A DNA stretch of 64,000 nucleotides from Ulota crispa (lineage: Eukaryota > Streptophyta > Bryopsida > Orthotrichales > Orthotrichaceae), in the NCBI GenBank assembly GCA_963920765.1, contig OY987243.1, positions 33,541,060 through 33,605,059 of the forward strand, given 5' to 3'. The notes under the pieces were generated by a model. The model saw only the letters and a list, made by a program, of their open reading frames with translations. It had not been told where the DNA came from and ran no database searches. Position numbers and translations under genes: made by a program. Shown in pieces: positions 24,363 to 35,722 of this stretch (position 1 is the stretch's first letter; each line of letters begins with the position of its first letter).

Positions 24363-25725
24363 TGTCTAAGTGTTAGAGATCTGTAGCCTTTTTTGATTTG
24401 TTGGTTGTACCACTACTTAATAAATTGGATGCCATGAGGAGCACTTCATGTCCTTGTTTTGAATTTGTAGGCCTGACGGTTTTATCGTTCAATTTTACTG
24501 AGTAGTAGCTCTCCCGCTGTTGCATTAATTGCTCTTTGTTGCTGTGGATTTGATTTAGATAATTCTGTGCGAAGAGTTTCTTCTCTAGGTTGGGTATCAA
24601 AAACTATGCTTGTCTTGATACCGTGCGAGACATTCACAACCAATTCGGCACGCTGCAGTAACGCACTAGTGAAGTTGGTTGTGAAAGGATCGACAGAAAT
24701 TCTGACTCGGATGTGAAGTTACGGTGAGAGTCTGGTGGACCGTGTCGTGAAGAGAGGGATGGTGCAGGAAATCTTTAGCAGGAAGTCCTCATATGACATG
24801 TATGGAAGTAGCTACCTTGTAGATTGTTTGACGATGGGAATATTCGTCAAGTTTCGATATACCGTACTGTGTAAGTTCAGAAGACTGGAGTGTGATCAAC
24901 CAAGTCTTTTTGGTTGTTAATTGCAATTGTTTAACAAAGACATCTTGACGTGCTTTTGTAGATTATGTCGGGGTTTGTACTTGTTTTTTGTATGTTATGT
25001 CTGTCAATGTTCACGCCGCACTGAAGACATGAATTAATAGAGTTGGTGGTCGAAGTAGTTTGAGGACAAATGAGCATTTGCTTCTGTCTTTGAAGGGAAC
25101 AATGTCGTAAAATCTTATATTGTATTGTTCCTTGTTGTCGTAGATTCTCTGTATCGTGTTGTACCCTTCCGTTTAATTACCAATCCCGAAGCCTAATGTC
25201 CCTTAGGCGTGGCCACATGGCTGATGGTCTGATGCTATATCGGTTCTTCCCGGACCTTGGCTCATGATATATGCGTAGAAAGCATAAGCACTTCGCATTA
25301 ATATCGTAATAGACAGATATATGTAACAGATGTACAAATTTTTGTGATTGCTGCAAACGCACCTCGTATAGATTCTTCGTATCATGCTGAAGATGTCTAC
25401 TTGTAAATAGAAGATTTTTGAACCTCATTAATGTATTATTCCATTTTCAACCTGCACGCAATTGAGCCTTCACGAAGACATGAACCCTTTGCTTATTATT
25501 TCATAATAGGGTTTAATTACATAATTGCTTACAAATTGTTCCTGGTTTTTGTGATGTTCTCACATTATAATGCACGTCACAATTTTTAATCAACAACTTC
25601 TCAACTTCCAAAATGACAGCAATGACAAATTTTTAAATCATGCTTTTTATACAATATATATCAAATTTGTACGTATTGACATTACATTTGCTCTGTGGTG
25701 TCAAAATGCAAGTTCTAACTCACTT

Positions 25726-26609
25726 ATTGGTACGGTGAGGTACACTAATCTTACCAACTGCCTATTTCAGTCATTCAATTTTGTTGGTGAAGTGTGGAGT
25801 ATAATTGGTTCGTTTTAGTAGGAAAAAACATCATTGCATCCTTATGCAATGTAAAACAAGTATACCAAGTTTTAGTTCGTAAGAACAAAAACTCCATTTT
25901 TAGTGAATTGTTTTGTAAGAAATTCATGCTTTTACATGATGATTTATTGAAAAATATTGGTAATGAATTTTTGAGATTTGATTCCATGGATATGTAAGGA
26001 ACACCCATACACACATCTTCTATATTAAATAAAACCCCCTTAAGTAACAAAAATATGCTCTACAAAAGATTTAGTGAAACTTGTGGTGGGCCTAAATTTC
26101 GTAAAATATATATTTTTATTTTTTGACTAGCTTTTTGTCAAGTAAACAAAATATCATGTTTAGAGATACAAAGTTAGTTACAATATTTGAGTTAAACCAC
26201 AAAATTTGATTTTCATAGAAAAATATATATTTTGCAAAATTTGGGCCTATCACAAGTTTCACTAAATCGTTTGTAGAGCATATTTTTGTTACTTAACAAG
26301 TTTTTTTTAAACATAGATGATGTGTGTATGGATGTTTCCTACATATTTGTGAAATCAAATCTCAAAAATTCACCACCACTATTTTTCAATCAATTATCAT
26401 GTAAAACCATAAATTTCTTACGAAGTAATTCACCAAAAATGGAGTTTTGGTTTTTAGGAATTGAAATTTGGCATGCTTGATTGAGATTGCATAAGGATGC
26501 AATGAGAATTTTTTTGACAAAAACTTACTAACTATACTCCACATTTCACCAAAAAAATAGAATGGCCAAAATAGACAATTGATAAGATTAGTGTACCCCA
26601 CTATACAAT
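25726..26609. repeat. Large foldback, arms about 390 bp
   Basis: The left arm (25726 to about 26117) and right arm (about 26219-26609) are reverse complements over most of their length. Paired landmarks are GGTACACTAATCTTA, CATTGCATCCTTATGCAAT, AAATATGCTCTACAAA and TTTAGTGAAACTTGTG, each appearing once per arm. About 100 bp of AT-rich sequence separates them. Single-arm relatives lie at 4411-4590 and 46731-46925. There is no coding content. Confidence 0.8.
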
Positions 26610-26979
26610 CTAATGTAATCTTCTCATACCCTTGCATATATCTTGATTCTTGATCATATTTTAATTTGACGGGAGCTTTTGAAACAAAATAAATAAGTAG
26701 TTATTTTCAAAATCATCACATCTCAAAGTTGACATCAATCTCAATTGTAGGTACTAAGTTGGTCTACTCTAAGAAATTTGACCATATAAAATTTACAACC
26801 ATAAACTTTCATTGGTCATTGAAGTTTAAATTTGAGAATAGAAGGTTAACAATCATCAATCATTTTGTACATTTTAATGACTTTACTTTGAAATGGGTTG
26901 GGTTGGTGGTCACCAATTTCCTGGTTTTGGCACTAGTTGTAAATTGACTTCTCTTTTAATGTTTGCATTTCACTAGAAA

Positions 26980-27196
26980 AATGTGGTACACTTGTTACAT
27001 TGCCATGTCCTATTGTAGTAAAACTCAAAAATAGAGTACATAACAAGAAAGAAATAACATGCACACAGAGGAAGAAGGAAGTGGCATGCACAACAAAACA
27101 ACTGCCTATAGATTATGGTCCAAGTAGTGTAACTTCTAAAAAACCAAGGACATTTGTTCAAATATAGTTGACTCCAAAGGTATCCATCAAATTTTA
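26980..27196 (-). repeat. Inverted fragment of the GGATACCC-TIR element
   Basis: CATGCACACAGAGGAAGAAGG, followed by GTGGCATGCACAACAAAACA, is the reverse complement of the middle of the copy at 27212-27511, and the end GGTATCCATCAAATTTT matches that element's terminus. It therefore lies head to head with the complete copy. Confidence 0.65.
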
Positions 27197-27211
27197 TTTT
27201 TAAATATAAGG

Positions 27212-27511
27212 AAAGTTTCATGGATACCCTTGAAGTTTGCAATATTTACATAGATACTCATGATTTTTCAGAAACTCCACTAATACTCTTGAACCAAGAC
27301 TTTCAGGTGTTTGTTTTGTTGTGCATGTCATTCCCTTCTTCCTTTGTGTGCATGTTGGTTCTTTTTTGTTTTATTACATTCCCTTCTTCAACGTTGGTCA
27401 TGAAATACAAGCACAACAAATAAATGCCTACAAATTTATGGCCCAAGGGTATTTGTGTAACTGGGGTATGTATGTAAACATTGCAAACTTCAGAGGTATC
27501 CATCAAATTTT
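27212..27511. mobile_element. 300-bp TIR element, GGATACCC family
   Basis: The left end (27212 on) reads TTCATGGATACCCTTGAAG, then TTTGCAATATTTACATAGATAC. The right end, ending about 27511, is its reverse complement with a few changes. The same TIR bounds a 2.5-kb element at 47648-50145. The interior is non-coding; the 67-residue frames here are by-products. Confidence 0.75.
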
Positions 27512-27993
27512 CTCTTTAAATAAATAGAAGAGATAAAATGCAAATGCTAAGAAAGGTCATCATAAAAATAAAGAGACGGAATCAAGGCCGTTTTCATGTA
27601 ACCAAAACTCGGACCATTTGTGCTCTACATACCAAGTAGATAAAAAATCTACTGAAAATTGCATTTCACAACTCTGACAAAGCATCTCATGCCAGAGATG
27701 ACCACCTAAAAACCCCAAGAGCGCCCTTGTACCGGTTCCAAGTCCAGCCAAATTATAAAAAATGGCTGGGAACATGAAAACAACCGCACTTATGAAAATA
27801 CTTGATAAGGCATCAAAAGCACGTTGTCATGACAAAAGCGAGAAAAGCTCCCCAAACTATCTCCGAGGTATCTAAGCTAAGCTACTACACTGCTGGCACA
27901 ATTCCTAAGGAAAAACTCCTCATAAGTACAAACTGCTCATGTAGTTCACAAGACGTGATCTGGACCCGGAACATTAATAAGACTCCTAAATCC

Positions 27994-30900
27994 TCAACCC
28001 AGGAGAAGCTTCTTCAGTCGGTTCACTGCTTCGCTTGCTGTTTTGTTTGTGGGTTCCAAGACCAAAGCTTGCCTAAAATCTGTGAAAAAAACACACATAG
28101 CACCACAACACGTTTCAATCAAGGTTGCCATGTTGAGCGGGGTGGAAAACTAAGATTCTAAGTATGAAAATATGCCTAAAATCTATGAATACGCCTGAGT
28201 ATATTAAATCTACTCAAGTGATTTCAAATAATTTGACATCAGGCAAGAGGCTAACTGGACGGGCGTGTAAAACCGGAAAGGCAAATCAAGTACAACATAT
28301 TTCAACCAAGGTTGTCATACGGTTGAACTTAGGATTTTGAGTACACAAATACAACACCAAAAAACTATTCCGTGAATCAATTAGATTTTACTCGAATATA
28401 ATTGAATACTTTGACACCAGGCAAGCGGCTAATCGGACGGGCGAGGGTGGCCCAGTGTCCAATATGACAAACATGGTTTCAATAGATAAAATTTGTTGTA
28501 CCAAGTAGAGAGAAGAAAACCATATCTTACGATATTGAACAAAAGAAAATGTATTATGACAGTTTCTGTGTTTGACTCTTAGCTTTTATAATGGACTTTT
28601 AAGTTCAATTTTCTTGAGAAACGGGTTAACAGGTTTCAGGAGAATCAGCAAAAAGATGCACTGGACCATGACGATAGGAAAGGGAAAATTTGTCTCTTAC
28701 CATCGTTAGCTTCCTTATAGTATCCTAAAAACTCGCGAGCTGTGCCTCTCCTCAAGTACGCTTTTACACTCTGCAAACGAAATGACCACGTGATTAAAAT
28801 ATGTACCGGTAATTGAAAAAGAACCAATCCTAAATAAATGCAAAAAGGACCAAAGTTCCTAACAAGTTATGATTAAAGATCTGAGCATTTCATCCACTAA
28901 CCTTCTTATCAAGCCCAAGCGCCTTAGTACAATCCAATTCTGCCTCTTGAAAGCTGCACAGTGGAATAGACAAATGAATATTATAAGCAGAAAGTTGCAT
29001 AAAATACAAGGAGTTTTTTTTCAAGACCTTAAAAAAATGTATGTATTTGTTGAACAACATCGAAGAATATAGGCAGATTTGTGGTTGCCATGGTGAAATA
29101 TGAGGTCACCTGCATAATTGAAGATATGCCATAGCTCGATTGTTGTAATACGTGGCATTGTTTCCATCCATCCGAATTGCATCTGTGTAGTGACCAATGG
29201 CTTTCTTGTAATCCTTTTCCTTGAATGAAGTGTTGCCCTGCAGTGAACCACATCATTCTTGTAATGAACACTGGAAAGATTAGCCAAGAAAAATTCAAAG
29301 AGTGTAGAAGGTCAGAGTAGGACTACAAAACCAAGATAAAAGTGTTCAAAACAGACACCCATCCTACAAATTATGCAGTTTCTGAGATTGATGCGATGAT
29401 AGAGAAATCACCACAACATAAGCGTTAAAAAGTAATAACGGCTGCAAGTATTTGCTAAGTTCCCATCTCAAAACAAGATAATTTGTTGGGCTATAAAGGG
29501 CAAAAAGAAATGTTAAAGAAAGCCTTAAATATTTTAAGCAAAAAAAATTGGTGGATCCTAAGCTCACAATTAGGTTTCTATTTTTGCTCAACCCAACTCT
29601 TGACCAAAGTTCCACCTTCTTCCAAAACTTCCAAAAAATACTGCCATGTATGCATTTGTAAGAGAACCGAGACATGGGACTTGGGGCATAGTGTGAATTG
29701 CCAAGTCCCGAGTTTCAGCTCTCAACCAATCAGAATCTCAGAATTCAGTGGGACCGCCCTTAACAAGCAGTTTATTTTTATTTTTACTAGGGAATGAATG
29801 CCACAACCACCTTTGAAAATGGGGGTAAAGTCACCATACCTTCTCTTTGGCCAGCTCGGCAGCTTCAGTGAAAGACCGGTCAGAGGCAGCCTTCACTTCT
29901 TCTTGAATTGTGGGATAAACAGCCACAACCGAGTCCAAAAGAAATTTATCAGACCCCCGCTTAGCAAGCAGAGAAACGGCCACCGGAACATTGTTGTATT
30001 CTCCAACAGGGACGCTCGCCTGCAAATCTCATGCAGACGTCCAAAATTAAATCATATAAATCAAAGAATGTCTAAGGTGACAAAACGTTCCAATAAAGAG
30101 AAAAATACTGCCAGTGGGGTGCTGGAGAATACAAATTTCGGATTACTTAGAAAAGTATGGTTAAGTGAAGAAAATGCACCTGACAGCAGCCTGACATTCC
30201 TGATACACAAATAAGGTCAAATGCTCTACTTCGGAATTCTTCCAGTGCCTCTGGTTTGGTGTTCAGCTTGGAGGGTAGGTCAGGGACCGTTGGCATCACC
30301 ATAACTGTGTCATTCTGTTGCACACAACTTTTTAGATATTTTAGTCTCTGTGGCAAAAAAAAACGCAACTCCTTCCAAAAGTGCCACTGACACGTGGCTA
30401 CAATTCTGCTTCTCATTGGTCCATAAGTTTCTTCAAATGACAATACAAATGAGACTCTACCTTGAGCAGGTCGTTGATGGCAAAACGAGCCTCGTTTCTA
30501 ATCTGCTGTACTAAAGAAACCAGTTCTCCACTCATCTCCAAAGCAGCTTGCGCGCGGGCAGCTATGCCAGGACCAAGGTCAGGCTTCGCAGTGTTTAGCC
30601 ATTCTTCATGGTTCTCCTTAAATTCCCATCTGTAAGCACCAATTGTTGTAAAGCTTCACTTACAAATTGACCAGTACTAACTACTAAAGCCTTAACAAAC
30701 ATCCCAGCTTTACTTCTCTATAACACAATACTTAATAAATACTATTTAAAGCACGCACCTCTGAAGCAGCTGCATAGCAGCTCGAAGAAGAGTAAGTGCT
30801 CCCATGGGAGATTCGTGGCTGATTTCCTTCTCCAACACTTTCAGACTTGGCACATTCCGCCCTACAAACTCTCCTAAGTTTACATGTTGTAGGACTTGGC

Positions 30901-32834
30901 CTAAAAAAAGCAATAGAAACCAAACACCAAAATTAAAAGACAATACAATCTCAGCCAAGTGCATGCCATGAGCCACACAACTACCAAAAAATACAATGAT
31001 GAACATTATACTAATAGCACACAAGCTATAAAAACACGGTTGTAACTAAAAAAGATCCTATGCATTTACATATAAGAATACAGGAATTACAGAGTGGGTA
31101 GCAAATATAAGATTTCTGACTAATGGCACTTGTAAAACACCAAAAAATTCAAAATATGAGACCTCAACATCTGTTCAACTCTAAGAGATCTTGAGGAAAT
31201 CAACATCCTATCAAAAACCTGCAAAAAGGAAAAGGGACTTACGGCCTAGAAGCTTCTGGACTGTCCGGATAACTGCACCCACAGTGTCGTCATTAGGAAT
31301 TAAGGACAGCTTGAAGCAATCGTCAGCAACAAGAACACGCCGTGGCTGTTTCACGTCCGAGTACGGCAATTGGAGTAAAGTATGTCCCACTTGCCGCAGG
31401 ATTTTGGGGTCCTTGGCAAACCACCCTGCATGTGGTAACCATTTCAGACTAGCAACCAAATCATAATCCCAAACTTTGCAAAGGCCTATGGAAAAAATGA
31501 AAGAATTCTATACGGAGAGTAAGACGATGTAAGGATGATTACCAACAGTGTCAAAACTTTGTGCCATAGGGATCACCCCAGCAACTGAAATAGCAGCATG
31601 AGAAGGACGAAATCCTAGAATGCCACAGAACGCCGCAGGTACTCGCACACTCCCTGCAGTATCTGTCCCTGTTACAAACCCACAAGAAAAAAGAAAAACA
31701 CATGTCAACATCTCAGCCGCTTAAACAAATCAACAAAAAAATCTTTTGTGCCACCTGCAGTTATGTACAAAACAAGAGGGAAAAAAGTCTAAAAATTAAC
31801 AGCGTGCGCTAACCTAGAGCAAAATCCACACAATTCGCAGCTACTGCCACAGCTGACCCACTCGAAGAACCCCCTGGCACTCGGTTGGGTGCCGCTGGAT
31901 TCACAGGTGTCCTGTAATGGTAGTTTTCTCCATTTATGCTGCACACTCCAGATTAGACCACCTCAGAAAGGCTAACATAGAAATAGACTTCATACCTTCA
32001 AAGATCTACAACCTCCCACTCGTGAGAAATTCATACATGGCGATAATAGAAATATATTAGCCAAAAATATTGCGGACTCTCAATGAAAGCACACTCCTAC
32101 GAAATGCTTGAAGTGATGCAAAGAGAATCGTCTACAGGAGTTGCTGTAATATTATTATGAGAGTGGTTGAAAAGGAACCTGTATGCAAGCTCGTCCATGT
32201 GGAGCTTCCCAACGCATTTGGCTCCTGCTTCCACAAGCAGTTTCACGGCCGGGGCGGTGGCTGTGGCAGGCTCATGTGTGTCTGCCCACACCGGGTTTCC
32301 AAATCCAGTGACATAGCCTTCCACGTCAAATCTGATGCACACAAACACAACAAACCACAAAAATCAATATAAAAATGCCCCTACACAGGATGAAGAGCTG
32401 CTCAGCACAAATTCGCTATCAAGGAAACGAGAGATTATATCCGTCTCTACAATTCATGTGTGGTAAGAAACGTCGTGAGCGCAAGACGTTCTGGAAGAGC
32501 ATGAGCTTGGTCATCGACAATAAACCCTGGAGTTGGGAACAGAAGAAGACGTCGAAGCTCTACATTGGCTTGCTATGGATGATCAGAAACGGCAGAGGAA
32601 GAGTGGTGGTTGGAAGTCTTACATGTCCTTGACGGCGAAGGTGAGGCCGGAGAGGAGATGTGGGGCGCTTGGGGGCAGCGGTGGAGCCGGCGGCAGCAAC
32701 TCCAAGTAGTATATGAATGCGCCGTTGTCTTTCCTGCTCGAGAACTTGAGCGTGCGGCGGAGGATGAAGAAGCCGGCAATTCCGAGGCCCAGCAGCAGGC
32801 CGATCGACCTCGCAACCACCGCGTCGCTCGGCAT
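27994..32834 (-). CDS. TOC64: Toc64/OEP64-like chloroplast outer-envelope receptor (amidase fold plus TPR)
   Basis: Coding exons in transcript order: 32623-32834, 32179-32331, 31814-31938, 31543-31668, 31243-31425, 30759-30900, 30461-30629, 30180-30314, 29840-30019, 29110-29237, 28902-28953, 28701-28770, 27994-28079. All junctions are GT-AG with matching phase, and the product is 586 residues, normal for Toc64 (about 590). Residues 9-27 form a single N-terminal membrane anchor. An amidase-signature domain follows (GLTFAVKD at 63-70, [13 protein letters not shown] at 144-156, [12 protein letters not shown] at 164-175), then three TPR units from about 476 ([31 protein letters not shown]) that in known Toc64 dock Hsp90/Hsp70-bound preproteins. 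The start at 32834 is the first ATG after an in-frame upstream TAA. Lys69, Ser146 and Ser170 of the amidase triad are all present, unlike the flowering-plant Toc64 I remember. The gene diverges from the sugar transporter. Confidence 0.93.
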
Positions 32835-34027
32835 GTTGCGTCCGCTGCCGCGGAACGCACCTCGCAGCGATCGCAGAAGATCCACGGTGGCCTCTACGGT
32901 TGATGACAAGTACCGAGTTTACGTCAAAAAACACAAAAAACACAAAAAACACAGAAAAGATCACTCACTAAGGTTCATCAATCGATATGTTGAGTAACGA
33001 AAATTTATCCGAAAAAATAATAGTATGCTAAACCTAACCCTAGATTCTACTAAATCTCTCCGTCTTCACGACACTCGCGATCTCAGCTTCTTCGAGACTG
33101 AAACAGAACGCCAGCAATCCTGAATCCAAACTTCAGTCAAAGAAATTTCAACGGGCGAGCTGCAAGCACGCATTTCACTCACCACTTGATATGAACCCTC
33201 GATGAAGAAGATTAATATCACGCACTCACAGAAGATCGGAGGACCCGAGAGGATGGAAGAATTCGTTTCTATGGAGGATTCCTAAGCCGGTCCGGTCACA
33301 AGATGGTGAGGAGGAAGAAGAAGAAGGAGACGTTCACGCAGCTGGCGGAATGTCGAAGAAGAAATCACGCAAACGCCACCACCATGGTGTGGCGATTGCA
33401 GCCTTTCCAGGAAAAATCTCGTTTCTCATGAAGAAGGACAACATAGGAGTACAGGACACCAGAATGGAGAGTATTAGGGTTTGGATTTCCACAGGAGATC
33501 ACGCCATGCTCCAGGCCAGACCATGATGGGCCTGTAGCTTCGTCAACAGACTTCATCCTCAGTACTGGTTGTGGGACCCCACTACTACTATCCCACCACC
33601 ACCGGGGATTGGTGCTCTCCCGTCTTTTCCACATGCAGAATTGCAGATTGAGCAGCGCCGGAACTGGATGGGGTTTTGTGAGCGAAATGCCCAAGTCTGC
33701 CATCCATGTGGCAGTGCAAGCCACTTCCAGAACTTTGTTGCATAACTCCACCAAGTGGCCTCTGCCGCCGAAGAGCCTCGCCAAGTGGAAATGCATTCGT
33801 TTCGGCCTCCTGTTGTGTGGCCACCCCAAAAGCACACGGAGCGTCAAAAAGCGCATTCGAGCTAATCATTATCGCTCGTCCTGGATTTCGAATTGAAAAC
33901 CCTGTCATGGAAGATAGCTTTAGGCCATTCTGCTTTGCTTTAGTCTCGTTGCTTGCTTGGCATTGCGCAATCCAGTGATGACCTCGTGACCTGCATATTC
34001 CGTAGCTAGAGTTGCTAGCACAACGTC
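32835..34027. promoter_or_regulatory. Shared divergent promoter interval, Toc64-like / sugar transporter
   Basis: This 1.19-kb gap separates two divergently transcribed genes and must contain both 5' UTRs and promoters. The segment 33250-33960 is GC-richer and carries several overlapping frames on both strands (the largest, 163 residues on the minus strand at 33365-33856, and 106 residues starting from an ATG at 33908). None has a recognisable motif and their reading frames conflict, so I treat them as UTR or promoter sequence. No clear TATA box could be singled out. Confidence 0.5.
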
Positions 34028-35722
34028 ATGGCCATTTCATTGCCCATTCACAGCTCGTATCGAGCCTCTGGAGTTCTTTCAAGTTTGGGAAGAATTCCGA
34101 GGTTGAATCTGCGAGGTGGAGGTTCCGGAAGAGTGGCGTTTGTGGTGGCAGCGGATAAGGTTGGATTGGCATACGTTGGTGTAGATGGAGGTGCAAGGGT
34201 GGTCAGGCGGCACCTGTGCCGGGCGACGGCGATGGAGGGGGAGGGTGCGGAGCCGCTGAGCTCGGTGGAGGTGGAGGAGGAAGTGCGGCAGCCGCTTGTA
34301 GCGACGGACGATGAGGACAATCAACCCTTCGATTGGAAAGCAGTCCTGTGGCCGTTCTTCTTCCCCGCGCTCGGAGGTTTACTCTTCGGCTACGACATTG
34401 GCGCCACTTCGGGCGCCGCGGTGTCCATCGTCTCCCCGGAGCTGAGCGGCACGGATTGGTACAACCTCACCTCCCTTCAAACAGGGTTGGTCGTCAGCGG
34501 CTCCCTCTACGGCGCTCTCCTGGGCTCCATTCTCGCGTTCAAAGTCGCGGATTATCTCGGCCGGCGCAAAGAGCTCATTCTAGGCTCGCTTCTGTACATC
34601 CTGGGCTCGTCGATCACGAGCTTCGCACCCGACCTCGCGGTGCTCGTCACCGGCAGGGTGATCTACGGGCTCGGAATTGGCTTGTCCATGCACGCGGCGC
34701 CCATGTACATCGCGGAGACCTCCCCAAGCCAGATTCGGGGCACGCTCATCTCTCTCAAGGAGGCCTTCATCGTGGGCGGCATTTTGCTCGGCTACCTCGT
34801 GGGCAACAACCAAGTGGCAGCTGTGGGCGGGTGGCGCGTCATGCTGGGATTCAGCGCTCCCATTGCCGCCCTCATGGGGATAGGCATGTGGTGGCTACCA
34901 CCATCACCACGATTCCTTCTACTGCGAGCAGTGCAAGGCAAAGCAGAAGAACGGACAACCCTAAAACAGGAGGCAGCAGGGGCTTTACAACGACTGCGCG
35001 GCGATTCCTACAGCCAGCAATCCGCGGTTGCAGAAACGGAACGGCAGTGGACTGCATTGCAAACCGGAGAAAGTGGCGATGTCTCGTTCGCCGAGCTCTT
35101 CCAAGGCGTGAATCTGAAAGCGCTCATAGTTGGCTCGGGATTGGTGTTCTTCCAGCAATTCACGGGACAGCCAAGCGTGCTCTACTACGCAGCACCCATT
35201 CTACAAAGTGCAGGATTCTCTGCAGCAGCTGATGCTACACAACTGTCGGTGCTACTGGGATTCTTCAAGCTGATCATGACAGGTGTTGCAGTGTTCAATG
35301 TGGACAAGCTCGGGCGACGTCCATTGCTTCTGGGCGGGGTAGCCGGGCTTACTGTAAGCTTGGCTACGCTTGCGGCGTACTTCTCATTCTTGCGGGGATA
35401 TCCTTTCCTTGCTGTGGGCTCGTTGTTGTTGTACGTCGGCTGCTACCAAATCTCTTTTGGTCCCATTGCGTGGTTGATGGTGTCGGAAATCTTTCCTCTG
35501 CGCACTCGTGGGAAGGCTCTGAGCGTAACCACGCTTGTGAACTTCGGATCAAATGCGGCGGTGGCGCTTGCATTTGCGCCGCTGCAGGACCTTGTTGGGG
35601 AGAGTTATACTTTCGTCATCTTCGGGGTTGTGAGCTTGGCTGCACTTGTGTTTATCTACACGACTGTGCCGGAGACGAAAGGTTTGAGCTTGGAGCAGAT
35701 CACAGCCAAGCTGGAAGAGTAA
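34028..35722 (+). CDS. Plastid-type sugar/H+ symporter (major facilitator superfamily)
   Basis: A single exon of 564 residues, closest by motif to Arabidopsis At5g59250 (D-xylose-proton symporter-like 3, chloroplastic). Residues 1 to about 100 are Ser/Arg/Gly-rich then acidic, consistent with a plastid transit peptide. Twelve membrane segments follow. Sugar-porter signatures are GGLLFGYDIGATSGA (116-130), DYLGRRKEL (175-183), PMYIAETSPSQIRG (225-238), PPSPRFLLLRAVQGK (291-305), QQFTGQPSVLYY (376-387), DKLGRRPLL (426-434), SEIFPLRTRGKALS (486-499) and VPETKGLSLEQI (547-558). It should move a hexose or pentose across the inner envelope with protons; substrate choice cannot be read from sequence. 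The ATG context (CGTCATGGCC) is favourable. It diverges from Toc64 and converges with aminoacylase. A 299-residue frame in the +1 register over 34333-35232 is a shadow. Confidence 0.95.
   Translation: MAISLPIHSSYRASGVLSSLGRIPRLNLRGGGSGRVAFVVAADKVGLAYVGVDGGARVVRRHLCRATAMEGEGAEPLSSVEVEEEVRQPLVATDDEDNQPFDWKAVLWPFFFPALGGLLFGYDIGATSGAAVSIVSPELSGTDWYNLTSLQTGLVVSGSLYGALLGSILAFKVADYLGRRKELILGSLLYILGSSITSFAPDLAVLVTGRVIYGLGIGLSMHAAPMYIAETSPSQIRGTLISLKEAFIVGGILLGYLVGNNQVAAVGGWRVMLGFSAPIAALMGIGMWWLPPSPRFLLLRAVQGKAEERTTLKQEAAGALQRLRGDSYSQQSAVAETERQWTALQTGESGDVSFAELFQGVNLKALIVGSGLVFFQQFTGQPSVLYYAAPILQSAGFSAAADATQLSVLLGFFKLIMTGVAVFNVDKLGRRPLLLGGVAGLTVSLATLAAYFSFLRGYPFLAVGSLLLYVGCYQISFGPIAWLMVSEIFPLRTRGKALSVTTLVNFGSNAAVALAFAPLQDLVGESYTFVIFGVVSLAALVFIYTTVPETKGLSLEQITAKLEE

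Larger units (their letters stand above)
21510..24660 (+). ncRNA. Spliced snoRNA host transcript
   Basis: A series of short blocks bounded by good splice signals runs through the region. Exon 1 is about 21510-21767 (donor GTAAGTG); then blocks ending at 22344 (GTGGTA), 22895-22936 (donor GTATTA), 23002-23070 (donor GTAAGC), 23306 to about 23400 (donor GTAAGTG), about 23446-23513 (donor GTGAGG), a block ending about 24131 (donor GTGAGTG), and a last block from about 24468 or 24591. The introns between 23513 and 24590 carry the three C/D snoRNAs. Host genes of this kind often have little coding value; a possible 95-residue frame is listed separately. The 3' end is not located; sequence to about 25.4 kb is similar in composition and may belong to it. 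Confidence 0.5.
25451..27993. other. Intergenic region dominated by inverted repeats
   Basis: It holds a large foldback (25726-26609), a fragment and a complete copy of a TIR element (about 26980-27196 and 27212-27511), and then about 480 bp that probably include the 3' UTR of the Toc64-like gene. Frames in 25.7-27.5 kb mirror each other on opposite strands because of the inverted arms and are not genes. Confidence 0.55.

Noticed and set aside
33365..33908. Minus-strand frames of 163 and 106 residues between the divergent genes
   Set aside because: They overlap in different registers, show no motif and lie in an interval that must contain the promoters and 5' UTRs of both neighbours.
34333..35232. 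299-residue plus-strand open frame
   Set aside because: It overlaps the sugar transporter in another register, is Arg/His/Pro-rich from codon shadowing and has no motif.
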